NCBI RefSeq assembly: GCF_003626535.1
Contig: NZ_RBAL01000009.1
Coordinates: 186,001-250,000, forward strand
Direction of reading: 5' to 3'
DNA from: Streptomyces hoynatensis
GTDB lineage: Bacteria; Actinomycetota; Actinomycetes; Streptomycetales; Streptomycetaceae
DNA length: 64,000 nt
Position 1 is the stretch's first letter. Each line of letters begins with the position of its first letter. Shown one piece after another: positions 34,938 to 42,907 of the stretch. The translations under genes and the position numbers were made by a program. The notes beneath the pieces are model-generated. The model saw only the letters and a program-made list of their open reading frames with translations. It was not told the origin of the DNA and made no database searches.

Positions 34938-35537
34938 GCATTCTCCTCTCGGACCCCCGGGTGGCGGGGTCGTGCCGACCTGGTCCGCGGCCACGCCGCA
35001 CGGTCGCCACGCTCGCGGGTGATCCCGCGGTCCGGACGGCGACGGCCACGAGCCAACGTTAGGCGTCTTAGCCCGTGCATGTCAGTGGATTGAGCACATA
35101 ACCGGCCACCGGAGAATCACGCCTATCGCAGACATATCGCCCCGCCCCACGGGACCCGCGACCCGCCTGCCGCACCGCACTCCGCCGCCCCTCCCGCCGC
35201 CCCCTCCCGCCTCCCCTCCCGCCGTCCGCCCCCGGCCGTCGCGTTGCCGCCCGCCGCCGTGCCGCCGCCGTGCCCCGGTCCCCCGCGGTCCGCCTCCATC
35301 CGCCCGGCGCCCCCTTCCCGCACGCCGCCCCGGGACCCTTCCCGCGGCGCCTTCCCGGCCGTCCCCGCCCCCGCCCTCGGCACGGCGCCGTCAACGGGGC
35401 GCGCCCCGGCCCCGGTTGGCCCCAGCGGGCCCGGGACCGCGGCCCGGCCGTGGGCCCTTGCGAAGGCGCGGGAGGGCGGCGGGGCGGCGGCGGGCGGGCC
35501 GGTCGGCGGCACTCCCGGCTGCCTCTAGGCTGACCTC
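34938..35537. other. Long gap with pyrimidine-rich tract before nucS
   Basis: No gene is convincing here. From about 35150 to 35380 the plus strand is dominated by CCGCC/CCTCC runs, strongly C+T-rich. The left part holds the promoter of the gene at 34548; the right end holds TAGGCT just before nucS. The frames open across it are low-complexity Pro/Arg/Ala translations. Confidence 0.6.
35056..35085 (-). promoter_or_regulatory. Vegetative (HrdB-like) promoter of the SCO5389-type gene
   Basis: On the minus strand CTGACA (35085-35080) and TAACGT (35061-35056) are spaced 18 bp, close to the TTGACN/TAnnnT consensus. Confidence 0.45.
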
Positions 35538-36248
35538 ATGCGTCTCGTCATCGCCCGCTGCTCCGTCGACTACGCCGGCCGTCTCACCGCCCACCTGCCC
35601 TCGGCGCCGCGGCTGATCCTGATCAAGGCCGACAACTCCGTCTCGATCCACGCGGACGACCGCGCCTACAAGCCCCTCAACTGGATGTCGCCGCCGTGCA
35701 CCCTGCGCGAGACCCGGCCCGGGGAGGGGCCGGAGGGCGGCGGCACGCGGGAGGGGGAGACAGCCCACGCGGTGTGGACGGTGGAGAACAAGGGTGGCGA
35801 AAAGCTGATCATCACGCTTGAGGAGATACTCCACGACTCCTCGCACGAACTCGGCGTGGACCCCGGGCTGATCAAGGACGGCGTGGAGGCGCACCTCCAG
35901 GAGCTGCTCGCCGACCGGATGGAGACGCTCGGCGAGGGCTATGCGCTGATCCGCCGCGAGTACCCGACGGCCATCGGCCCCGTGGACATCCTGTGCCGGG
36001 ACGCGGAGGGGGTGACGGTGGCCGTGGAGATCAAGCGCCGCGGGGAGATCGACGGCGTGGAACAGCTCACGCGCTACCTGGAGTTGCTCAACCGGGACCC
36101 GCTGCTCGCCCCGGTCCGCGGCGTGTTCGCCGCCCAGGAGATCAAGCCCCAGGCACGCACGCTCGCCACGGACCGCGGCATCCGCTGCGTCACCCTCGAC
36201 TACGACGGCCTGCGCGGCATCGAGGACGACAAGCTCCGCCTGTTCTGA
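35538..36248 (+). CDS. nucS: NucS/EndoMS mismatch-specific endonuclease
   Basis: 236 residues. Cuts both strands at mismatches in actinobacteria that lack MutS/MutL; works with the sliding clamp. N-terminal DNA-binding/dimer domain (MRLVIARCSVDYAGRLTAHL; IHADDRAYKPLNWM), C-terminal RecB-like nuclease with GPVDILCRD and VAVEIKRRGEIDGVEQLTRYLE (Asp and Glu-x-Lys), and the clamp-binding tail DDKLRLF at the very C-terminus. A Gly/Glu-rich insert near residues 60-75 makes it slightly longer than the ~223 typical. TAGGCT (35526-35531) lies 6 bases before the ATG, suggesting a leaderless mRNA. Confidence 0.95.
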   Translation: MRLVIARCSVDYAGRLTAHLPSAPRLILIKADNSVSIHADDRAYKPLNWMSPPCTLRETRPGEGPEGGGTREGETAHAVWTVENKGGEKLIITLEEILHDSSHELGVDPGLIKDGVEAHLQELLADRMETLGEGYALIRREYPTAIGPVDILCRDAEGVTVAVEIKRRGEIDGVEQLTRYLELLNRDPLLAPVRGVFAAQEIKPQARTLATDRGIRCVTLDYDGLRGIEDDKLRLF

Positions 36249-36252
36249 GCCC

Positions 36253-36280
36253 GCGGGCCCCGCCGGAGCGCGGGGCCCGC
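36253..36280 (+). terminator. Hairpin terminator after nucS
   Basis: Perfect 11-bp stem (GCGGGCCCCGC, 36253-36263, with 36270-36280) and a 6-base loop, four bases after the nucS stop. Confidence 0.75.
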
Positions 36281-36329
36281 CGAAACCGCGGCGCCCGGCG
36301 CACGGGGTGTCCCGTGCACGGGACGTCCC

Positions 36330-36365
36330 GCGCCTTCGCGCCCGTGCGCCCCGGCGCGAAGGCGC
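36330..36365 (-). terminator. Hairpin terminator of the STAND-like gene
   Basis: Perfect 13-bp stem (GCGCCTTCGCGCC, 36330-36342, with 36353-36365), 10-base loop, just after the minus-strand stop at 36390. A separate 16-bp perfect palindrome (GTCCCGTGCACGGGAC, 36309-36324) lies between the two terminators. Confidence 0.7.
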
Positions 36366-36389
36366 CACGCGGGGCGGGCGGCCGCCCGT

Positions 36390-38777
36390 TCAGGCCCGGC
36401 CGACGCCGGTGGCCGTGGCCGTCGGCGAACTGCCGGTCGCCGAGGCGGTGGCCCCCGTGGGGGTGCCGCCGGCGCCCTCCGCGTCGCCGCCCGCGTCGGT
36501 GCCCTCCGAGGTGCCGGTGTCGGTGCCCTCGGAGGTGCCCTCGTCCGTCCCCTCGGACGTGCCCTCGCTCGCGCCCGTGTCGGTCCCCTCGGAGCCGCCC
36601 TCGCTCGTGCCCGGGTCGGTGCCCTCGGAGCCGCCGTCGTCGCCGCCCTCGCTCGTGCCCTCCGAGGTGCCGGGCGAGGTGCCCCCGTCGCCCGTGCCGC
36701 CGTCCGCGGAGCCTCCGCCGTGCGAGCCGCCGTCGGAGCCGTCGCCGCTGCCGCCGCCGGAGCCGCCGTCCGAGCCCACCTCGCCCGAGGCGGAGGCCGT
36801 CGGCTGGTCCGGGGAGCCGGAGGGCCGCGCCGGGTCCTCGGGGGCCTCGGAGGTGTTCGAGTCGCTCGGGGACTCCGACTCCGTGGGCGAGGCCGAGTCC
36901 GAGGGCGAGGCGGACGTCTCCTCCTCGGTGGGGGAGTCCTCGTCGGTGGTCAGCGGGGTGTCGGCGTCCGTGGCCGCGGGGTCGGGGGTCGTGCCGCCGT
37001 CCGGCTCCTCCTCGCCGCCCGAGCTGAGGCCGAAGGCCACCACGGTGCCGAGCACCGCGACGAGCAACGCGCCCGCCCCCGCGGCGAAAACGTTTCTCCG
37101 CGCGCCGCGCCTGCCCACCGGCGCCATCGTCCCGGTCTCTTCCTCCGGGGCGACGGCCCGTCCGAGGAGCTGGGTCGCATCCTCGGACCCGGGCGGGCCC
37201 GGCACCGGCGCGGGGGGCGCGGGCGAGGCCGCGGGCGGGATGCCCAGCGGGGGCGTGAAGGCGGCGGGCGGCGGGGCCGGCGGGCGCGAGAGGTCATCGA
37301 CCAGGGCCAGCGCCCGGCGGCCCGCGACCGCGCCGACCGCGTCGGCCAGCACGGCGCGCAGCGCGGTGGAAGCCTCCAACTCCGCCCGTGCACGGTCGAG
37401 TTGGCCCTGGCAGATGGCGAGCACGCCCAGCTCGTGGTGGAAGTAGGCCTGCTGGGCCACCTCCCCGGCCGACCTGGCGGACTCCTGGCCGCTGCGCAGC
37501 ATCCGTTCCCAGGCGCTCCACCGCAGCGAGGCGGCCAGGAGCGGCGCGGCGGCGCGGGCGAGGCCGCCGACCGCGGCGTCGAGCCCGGCGCGCTGCGCGG
37601 CGCGGACGGTGGCGACCAGGGCGCCCGCCTCCTCCGCGACCCGCTCCGGGGCGACGACGGTGTCCGCCAGCCACCAGGTGTAGTGCTGGGTGGCGGTCCG
37701 GGCCCGCTCCGGCGCGCCCTCCGCGAAGCCGGCCTCGGTGAGCTCCTCCACCACGCCCGCGGCGAGCCGGTGCCCGCCGCCCGCCTGGGTCAGCAGGCCG
37801 CTGCCGAGCAGTTCGGCGTACGCCTCGGGGGCGGCGGGGTCCTGGAGGAAGGCGGCCAGCCGGTCGCGGCCCGGCAGTTCGCCGCCGAGCGCGACGGCGT
37901 ACCGCAGGATCTCCGAGGCGCGCGGGGTGAGCAGGCCGGCGACGCTCGCGGTCAGCGCGGCGCTCTCCGGCAGCGGCGCCTGCTCCCCGGCCTCGCGCCC
38001 CCTGAGGAGGGCGGCGGCCTGGACGAAGCGGCGCGGCAGGCCCTCGGTCTGCAGCCACAGATCGGAGGCCCAGTCGGTCTCGGCCTCGGAGAGCTGGCGG
38101 CCCAGGGAGAGTTCGGCGAGTTCGAGGCAGCCGGTGCGGCTGAGCCCGGGAAGCGCGAGTTCTTCGAGGCGGGAGTCGGCCGCCGGGGCGGGGGCGTCCT
38201 GGGTGGCGGAGATCACGAAGGCGCACTCGGGGGTGGCGTCGAGGATCTCCTGGAGGGGGGCGCCGCCGAACTCCACGTCGTCGATCAGCACGACGGCGCC
38301 GATCTCCCGGAGCGCGGCGCTGAGTTCGGTGGGTCCCGGGCGGTAGGCCGAGGTGCGGTGCGCCGCCGCGAAGAGCTCGTGCAGCAGGTCGGTGGCGTTG
38401 CGCCGGTGGCCGTTGAGGCGGATGACGCCGTCGGGGGCCAGTTCGGCGCAGTCGCGGGCGACGGCGGCGAGCAGCGCGGTGCGGCCGGCGCCCGGCGATC
38501 CCGTGAGGCGCACGGAGCGCCCGCGGGAGAGCAGCCGGCGGAGGCGGTGGCGCTGCTCCTCGCGGTCGAGCAGCGGCGTGTGCCGCGTCTCCTCGGCGGC
38601 CGGGCCGGGGGCGGGTGCGCGCCGCGGGGCTATCGGGCGGCGGCCCGGCGGGCAGGATTCGATCTCGCTGCCGTCGATCGGGTTGACGGTGAGCAGGAAG
38701 TCGCCCGCCACCAGTTCGACGACCCGTCCCGGCTCTCGGGGCTGTTCACCGTGTGGGGCGGGGTGGTTGAGGTCCAT
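36390..38777 (-). CDS. STAND-like ATPase-fold membrane protein with long Ser/Gly/Thr repeat tail
   Basis: 795 residues, function unknown. Residues ~65-380 look like a STAND/AAA NTPase: LTGSPGAGRTALLAAVA at the Walker A position (Arg instead of the usual Lys), AVVLIDDVEF as Walker B. A helical, TPR-like part follows (~380-500), then a Pro-rich stretch. One membrane helix, VFAAGAGALLVAVLGTVVAF, lies near residues 563-582. The last ~210 residues are outside the membrane by topology: acidic Ser/Thr-rich, then Gly/Ser-rich, then tandem GTSEGTDxGTSEG repeats. This looks like an inside sensor/scaffold joined to a wall-spanning stalk. A STAS antagonist gene lies 126 bp upstream on the same strand. 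Conserved near nucS in Streptomyces (memory). Confidence 0.85.
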   Translation of the reverse strand: MDLNHPAPHGEQPREPGRVVELVAGDFLLTVNPIDGSEIESCPPGRRPIAPRRAPAPGPAAEETRHTPLLDREEQRHRLRRLLSRGRSVRLTGSPGAGRTALLAAVARDCAELAPDGVIRLNGHRRNATDLLHELFAAAHRTSAYRPGPTELSAALREIGAVVLIDDVEFGGAPLQEILDATPECAFVISATQDAPAPAADSRLEELALPGLSRTGCLELAELSLGRQLSEAETDWASDLWLQTEGLPRRFVQAAALLRGREAGEQAPLPESAALTASVAGLLTPRASEILRYAVALGGELPGRDRLAAFLQDPAAPEAYAELLGSGLLTQAGGGHRLAAGVVEELTEAGFAEGAPERARTATQHYTWWLADTVVAPERVAEEAGALVATVRAAQRAGLDAAVGGLARAAAPLLAASLRWSAWERMLRSGQESARSAGEVAQQAYFHHELGVLAICQGQLDRARAELEASTALRAVLADAVGAVAGRRALALVDDLSRPPAPPPAAFTPPLGIPPAASPAPPAPVPGPPGSEDATQLLGRAVAPEEETGTMAPVGRRGARRNVFAAGAGALLVAVLGTVVAFGLSSGGEEEPDGGTTPDPAATDADTPLTTDEDSPTEEETSASPSDSASPTESESPSDSNTSEAPEDPARPSGSPDQPTASASGEVGSDGGSGGGSGDGSDGGSHGGGSADGGTGDGGTSPGTSEGTSEGGDDGGSEGTDPGTSEGGSEGTDTGASEGTSEGTDEGTSEGTDTGTSEGTDAGGDAEGAGGTPTGATASATGSSPTATATGVGRA
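36495..36680 (-). repeat. TSEGTD-type tandem repeats in the protein tail
   Basis: Roughly residues 700-761 of the protein above are built of TSEG, SEGTD and GTSEG units, encoded by near-identical DNA words on the minus strand. Length variation between strains is likely. Confidence 0.7.
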
Positions 38778-38903
38778 GCTCTTCGTCTCTCGAACGCTGT
38801 CTCGAAGGCGGCGCGGCGGCGCCGGCCTGCGGTGCCCACGCTACCGCCGCCCTTCGGCGCGCCGAACTCAGGTGCCGCTCCTGACGTGAGAATCGCGGGG
38901 CGA

Positions 38904-39197
38904 TCAGGGAGCGATCGTGAGGATGCGGTGCAGCCGGGTGGCGACGAGCACGCGCTGCATGTGCGGGGGCACGTCGCGCAACACGAGGCGCCTGCCGCAC
39001 CGTCCGGCCCTGCGGTGCGCCCCCATGATGACGCCGAGGCCGGTGGCGTCGCAGGAGTCCAGGCCCCTGAGGTCCAGGACCAGGTCTCCGTGCCCGGCGT
39101 CCATGGCGCGGTGCAGCGCGACTCTGGCGTCCGCGGCGCTCCGCACGTCGAGGCGGCCTCCGACGACCAACTCCGCGTGGTCGCCCGTGATGTGCAT
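38904..39197 (-). CDS. STAS-domain anti-sigma factor antagonist
   Basis: 97 residues, a single STAS domain: HAELVVGGRLDVRSAADARVAL, LVLDLRGLDSCDATGLGVIMGAHRRA, RRLVLRDVPPHMQRVLVATRLHRI. Such proteins bind and neutralise anti-sigma kinases, and are switched off by phosphorylation of a Ser in the D-S-[ST]-G-x-G loop. Here the loop reads CDATGLG, so Thr replaces the usual Ser. GGGGGAG precedes the ATG. A sigma-B-like promoter is seen upstream. Placed directly before the STAND-like membrane protein gene, which may share its pathway. Confidence 0.9.
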   Translation of the reverse strand: MHITGDHAELVVGGRLDVRSAADARVALHRAMDAGHGDLVLDLRGLDSCDATGLGVIMGAHRRAGRCGRRLVLRDVPPHMQRVLVATRLHRILTIAP

Positions 39198-39213
39198 AGT
39201 GCGCTCCCCCGCT

Positions 39214-39237
39214 GTACCTGGAATGTCCTCGAAATAC
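39214..39237 (-). promoter_or_regulatory. Sigma-B-like promoter of the STAS gene
   Basis: On the minus strand GTAT (39237-39234), a 14-bp spacer and AGGTAC (39219-39214) fit the Streptomyces sigma-B consensus GNNT-N14-16-GGGTAC/T except one base. The start codon is 16 bp downstream, so the leader would be only about 10 nt and would cut into the ribosome site; this is a reason for caution. Confidence 0.45.
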
Positions 39238-39255
39238 CGTGAGCTGCCCTGCGTG

Positions 39256-39291
39256 CCCCGCAACGGCCGGCGGCTGCCGCCCGTTGCGGGG
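39256..39291 (-). terminator. Hairpin terminator after the 3-hydroxyacyl-CoA dehydrogenase gene
   Basis: CCCCGCAACGG (39256-39266) pairs perfectly with CCGTTGCGGGG (39281-39291). A second palindrome, CCCGGCCC-GG-GGGCCGGG (39335-39352), lies closer to the stop codon. Confidence 0.65.
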
Positions 39292-39439
39292 CCGTGGTGG
39301 GACCGTGGTGCCGTGGCCCGTGCCGATGTGGTGCCCCGGCCCGGGGGCCGGGTGGTGCCGGTCGTGCTGCCGGGACTTGCCGGAACTGACGGTTCCGGGG
39401 GCCTTGGGGTTGCCGTTCGTGTTCCCACCGATACCGATG

Positions 39440-40291
39440 TCACCCGTAGGAGTAGAAGCCCCGCCCCGACTTGCGGCCGAAGTCTCCGGCGTCGACCATC
39501 CGCCGCATCAGCTCGGGCGGCGCGAACTTCTCGTCCCTGGACTCGCCGTAGATGTTCTCCGTGGCGTGCAGCAGGACGTCGACGCCGGTGAGGTCGGCGG
39601 TGGCCAGCGGGCCCATGGTGTGGCCGAAGCCCAGGCGGCAGGCCAGGTCGATGTCCTCGGCGGTGGCCACCCCCGACTCGTACAGCCGGGTGGCCTCCAC
39701 CACGAGGGCGGAGATCAGGCGCGTGGTGACGAAGCCGGCGACGTCGCGGGAGACGACGATGCAGGTCTTGCCGGTGGACTCGGCGAACTCCCGGGCGGCG
39801 GCGAGCGTCTCGTCGCTGGTCTTCAGGCCCCGTACCAGCTCGCACAGCGCCATCATCGGGACCGGCGAGAAGAAGTGGGTGCCCACGACGCGTTCGGGGT
39901 GCCTGGTGACGGCGGCGAGCTTGGTGATCGGGATGGCCGAGGTGTTGGAGGCGAGGACGGTGTCCTCGCGGACCAGGCCGTCGAGAGCGCGGAAGACGCT
40001 CTGCTTGATCTCGGCCTGCTCGAAGACGGCCTCGACGACGAAGTCGGCCTCGGCCGCGGCGTCCAGGTCGGTGGCGGTGACGATGCGCTGCCGCGCCTCG
40101 GCCGCCTCCTGCGCGCTCAGCCTGCCCTTGTCCGTGAACTTGGCCCACGAGGCCTCGATGCCCTTCAGGCCGCGGCTCAGTGCCTCCTGCGTGGTGTCCA
40201 CCAGGGTGACGTCCCAGCCCGCCTGGGCGGCGACCTGTGCGATGCCGGAACCCATCAGTCCGGCGCCCACGACGGCGAGCTTCCTGGCCAC
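39440..40291 (-). CDS. 3-hydroxybutyryl-CoA dehydrogenase
   Basis: 283 residues. NAD(P)-dependent oxidation/reduction of 3-hydroxyacyl-CoA and acetoacetyl-CoA, next step after the thiolase. Rossmann motif KLAVVGAGLMGSGIAQVAAQAG at the N-terminus, FVVEAVFEQAEIKQSVFRALD, SNTSAIPITKLAA, catalytic His-Glu region VGTHFFSPVPMMALCELVRG, GKTCIVVSRDVAGFVTTRL, and GHTMGPLATADLTGVDV. The GTG start has GAAGGAGA at ideal distance; an ATG 7 codons upstream does not. About 280 residues is the usual length. Confidence 0.94.
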   Translation of the reverse strand: MARKLAVVGAGLMGSGIAQVAAQAGWDVTLVDTTQEALSRGLKGIEASWAKFTDKGRLSAQEAAEARQRIVTATDLDAAAEADFVVEAVFEQAEIKQSVFRALDGLVREDTVLASNTSAIPITKLAAVTRHPERVVGTHFFSPVPMMALCELVRGLKTSDETLAAAREFAESTGKTCIVVSRDVAGFVTTRLISALVVEATRLYESGVATAEDIDLACRLGFGHTMGPLATADLTGVDVLLHATENIYGESRDEKFAPPELMRRMVDAGDFGRKSGRGFYSYG

Positions 40292-40394
40292 GCGCGATCT
40301 CCTTCGATCCATGACAAGTGCGAGTCCCCGGGGCCCATGACCCTAGTCCCCCGGGAGGCGGAGGGGGCGGCGCGGGGGCCTAAAGAGACACGCG

Positions 40395-41063
40395 TCACGG
40401 TGGGGTGGGCCCCTCGGGACGCGGCGCCCGGCCGGGGGGCCGCCTGGCATAACCCAATACCCGGTCGCTGAGCAAGTATTCGGCGGCCTCCAGCGTTTCG
40501 AGCATGTGCGCGACCCTCTCGTCGAGGGTGGCGGCCCCGCGGAACTCCCCGGCGATGCGGTAGACGTACGACTGCACCCACACGAGCTGCCCGGCGATGA
40601 GGTCGGGAATCCGGTCGCCGGGGCCGGCGCCCGCCTCCTCGCGCAGCACCTCGGCCAGGGCGATGCCCATGGAGCGCTGCATGCGCATCAGGTACGCCGT
40701 GAGCGTGGGCGAGTTGAAGACGACCCGCAGGAACTCGCCGTAGTGCTCGGTGAGTCCCGCGGTGGGCTCCTTGGCCAGGATGTCCTCGCGGATGCCGCGC
40801 AGCACGGCCTCGGCCGCCGACTCGCCGACCGCGCGTTCCCGCACCCGCCGCGCCAGCCGGCTCACCACCTCGTCCTCGCGGTCGAAGAAGAGGCCCTCCT
40901 TGGTGGGGAAGTAGTTGTACACCGTGTTGACCGAGACGTCGGCGGCCTCCGCGATCTCGGCGACGGTGACCGCCTCGAAGCCCCGCTGACAGAAGAGACC
41001 GGTGGCCACATCGGAGATGTGCCGCCTGGTCTGCTGCTTCTTGCGCTCTCTCAACCCGGCCAT
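40395..41063 (-). CDS. TetR-family transcriptional regulator
   Basis: 222 residues from ATG 41063 (MAGLRERKKQQTRR). HTH: ATGLFCQRGFEAVTVAEIAEAADVSVNTVYNYFPTKEGLF. The C-terminal ligand domain includes LAYLM-like helices and is unassigned. Start choice: TACCAT lies exactly 7 bases upstream with no ribosome site, like other leaderless candidates here; an in-frame ATG at 41081 is the alternative. It is divergent from an ABC exporter gene, the usual place for its own target. Confidence 0.9.
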   Translation of the reverse strand: MAGLRERKKQQTRRHISDVATGLFCQRGFEAVTVAEIAEAADVSVNTVYNYFPTKEGLFFDREDEVVSRLARRVRERAVGESAAEAVLRGIREDILAKEPTAGLTEHYGEFLRVVFNSPTLTAYLMRMQRSMGIALAEVLREEAGAGPGDRIPDLIAGQLVWVQSYVYRIAGEFRGAATLDERVAHMLETLEAAEYLLSDRVLGYARRPPGRAPRPEGPTPP

Positions 41064-41091
41064 GCGCTTGATGGTATCCATACTTTGTAGA

Positions 41092-41124
41092 ACTGAAAAC
41101 TTGGAGGCATTGCATTTTTACAGT
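41092..41124. promoter_or_regulatory. Imperfect inverted repeat in the tetR/ABC divergent promoter
   Basis: ACTGAAAA (41092-41099) and TTTTTACAGT (41115-41124) form an inverted repeat with one inserted base, in the most AT-rich part of the gap. TACAGT at 41119-41124 could also be the -10 box of the ABC gene. A TetR operator is plausible. Confidence 0.4.
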
Positions 41125-41144
41125 GACCCTGGTTCGCTGGGCAC

Positions 41145-41936
41145 ATGGCTACGCCCCCCATCCTCACGACACACGACCTCGCCCGTACCTTCGAGACCAA
41201 GCGCGGGACCGTGGAGGCCGTCCGCGGTGTCGACATCGCCGTGCAGCCCGGCGAGATCCTGGGCTTCCTCGGCCCGAACGGCGCGGGCAAGAGCACCACG
41301 CTCCGCATGCTCACCACCCTGCTCGCCCCCAGCCGGGGCACCGCCACCGTCGCCGGTCACGACCTGGTGCGCGAGCCCGCCCTGGTGCGGCAGCGGATCG
41401 GCTACGTGGCCCAGTCGGGCGGCGTGGCCCCCGACGAGCCGGTGCGGCGGGAGCTGCTCTTCCAGGGCCGCTGCTACCGCCTGTCCACCGCCGAGGCCGC
41501 CGAGCGCATCGAGGAGCTGGCCCGCGACCTCGACCTGGAGGGGCTGCTCGACCGCAAGTGCGCCGAGCTCTCCGGCGGCCAGCGGCGGCGCCTTGACATC
41601 GCGCTGGCCCTGATCCACCGGCCGGAGATCCTCTTCCTCGACGAGCCCACCACCGGCCTCGACCCGGGCAGCAGGGCCGACCTGTGGGAGCTGATACGCC
41701 GCATCCGCGCCGAGCGGAACACGACGGTCTTCCTCACCACGCACTACCTGGACGAGGCCGACGAGCTCTCGGACCGGCTGATCATCGTCGACGGCGGCCG
41801 GGTCGTCGCCGAGGGCACCCCGGAGCACCTGAAGACGGAGTACGGCGGCTCGCCGCAGGCCACCCTGCAGGACACCTTCATCGCCATCACCGGCCGCGGG
41901 CCCAAGAAGGACGACCTGGCCCCCGTGGCCCTCTGA
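41145..41936 (+). CDS. ABC exporter ATP-binding protein (DrrA type)
   Basis: 263 residues. Walker A GPNGAGKSTTLRMLTTLL, SGGQRRRLDIALALIHRPEILFLDEPTTGLDP (signature plus Walker B), switch His in LTTHYLDEADELSDRL. Short DrrA-type C-terminus. It resembles daunorubicin-resistance ATPases and so likely exports a hydrophobic compound with the permease at 42101. Divergent from the TetR gene, which likely represses it. No strong ribosome site; start set by conserved N-terminus. Confidence 0.93.
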   Translation: MATPPILTTHDLARTFETKRGTVEAVRGVDIAVQPGEILGFLGPNGAGKSTTLRMLTTLLAPSRGTATVAGHDLVREPALVRQRIGYVAQSGGVAPDEPVRRELLFQGRCYRLSTAEAAERIEELARDLDLEGLLDRKCAELSGGQRRRLDIALALIHRPEILFLDEPTTGLDPGSRADLWELIRRIRAERNTTVFLTTHYLDEADELSDRLIIVDGGRVVAEGTPEHLKTEYGGSPQATLQDTFIAITGRGPKKDDLAPVAL

Positions 41937-42100
41937 GCTGCCAGGCCCACCGCCAGGCCGCGCCCACGCCCACGCCACCCCGGGGCGCACACGCGCCCGA
42001 ACGCGCCCCCGATGCACCCCGACCCACCCGACGCACGTCACGCGCTCGGCGTCCTCGCCCGGCGCCGGCCGCCGTCTCTCGAAAGGGACCCACCCCCGCC

Positions 42101-42856
42101 ATGTCCACCCTGCTCTCCGACACCGGAGTCGTGTTCGGCCGGTACCTGCGGCAGACCCTGCGCTCGCGGATCAGCCTGATCTTCGGGCTGATGCAGCCGA
42201 TGCTCTTCCTCGCCTTCTTCGGCCCGCTGCTCCAGGACGTGCCCCTCGGCGGCGAGGGCGACGCCTGGCAGACCCTCGTGCCCGGCCTGCTCATCCAGCT
42301 CGGCCTGTTCAGCTCCGCGTTCGCCGGCTTCGGCATCATCATGGAGAAGCAGCTCGGCATCATCGAACGGATGCGGGTGACCCCGGTCAGCCGGCTCGCG
42401 CTGCTGCTCGGCCGCGTCCTGCGGGACGCCGTGCAACTGCTCACCCAGTCCCTGCTGCTGGTCCTCTTCGGCGTCGCCTTCGGCCTGCGCGCCCCGGTGC
42501 TCGGCGTGGTGATCGGCTTCGCCTTCGTCAGCCTGCTGGGCGTCTCCCTCGCCTCGCTCTCCTACGCCTTCGCCATGCGGGTCGACACCCCGCAGGAGTT
42601 CGCCCCGGTGATCAACTCCGTCAACCTGCCCGCGATGCTGCTCTCCGGCATCCTGCTCCCGATGGCGCTCGCCCCCACCTGGCTGGACGTGCTGTCCCAC
42701 TTCGTGCCCTTCCGCTACCTCGTGGAGGGCACGCGCGCCGCCTTCGTCGGGGACTACACGGACGGTTCGGTGGGCATCGGCGCGCTGGTCGCCCTGGCCC
42801 TCGCGGCGGTCTCCGTCTCCTTCGGCACCCGGCTCTTCCGCCGGGCCGGCGCCTGA
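42101..42856 (+). CDS. ABC-2 permease (DrrB type)
   Basis: 251 residues with six helices, e.g. LIFGLMQPMLFLAFFGPLL, LLIQLGLFSSAFAGFGII, SLLLVLFGVAFGLRAPVLGVVIGFAF, LPAMLLSGILLPMALAPTWL. MEKQLGIIERMRVTPVSRLALLLGR is a classic DrrB segment. GAAAGGG lies before the ATG. 164 bp of C-rich, gene-free sequence separate it from its ATPase, which is unusually far for this family. Confidence 0.92.
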   Translation: MSTLLSDTGVVFGRYLRQTLRSRISLIFGLMQPMLFLAFFGPLLQDVPLGGEGDAWQTLVPGLLIQLGLFSSAFAGFGIIMEKQLGIIERMRVTPVSRLALLLGRVLRDAVQLLTQSLLLVLFGVAFGLRAPVLGVVIGFAFVSLLGVSLASLSYAFAMRVDTPQEFAPVINSVNLPAMLLSGILLPMALAPTWLDVLSHFVPFRYLVEGTRAAFVGDYTDGSVGIGALVALALAAVSVSFGTRLFRRAGA

Positions 42857-42907
42857 GGCCCCCGCCGGGCCGGCGCCCGGCAGCCCCCCGGCGGCTAGGC
42901 TCGCCGC

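Noticed and set aside
35150..35530. Small genes in the pyrimidine-rich gap
   Set aside because: Open frames on both strands are Pro/Arg/Ala low complexity without ribosome sites or recognisable motifs.
36309..36324. GTCCCGTGCACGGGAC as a regulatory operator
   Set aside because: It lies between two convergent genes among terminators, far from any promoter; a structural role is simpler.
41945..42100. Coding sequence between the DrrA-type ATPase and its permease
   Set aside because: The C-rich 164 bp gives only Pro/Arg/His strings with no start or ribosome site except the one for the permease.
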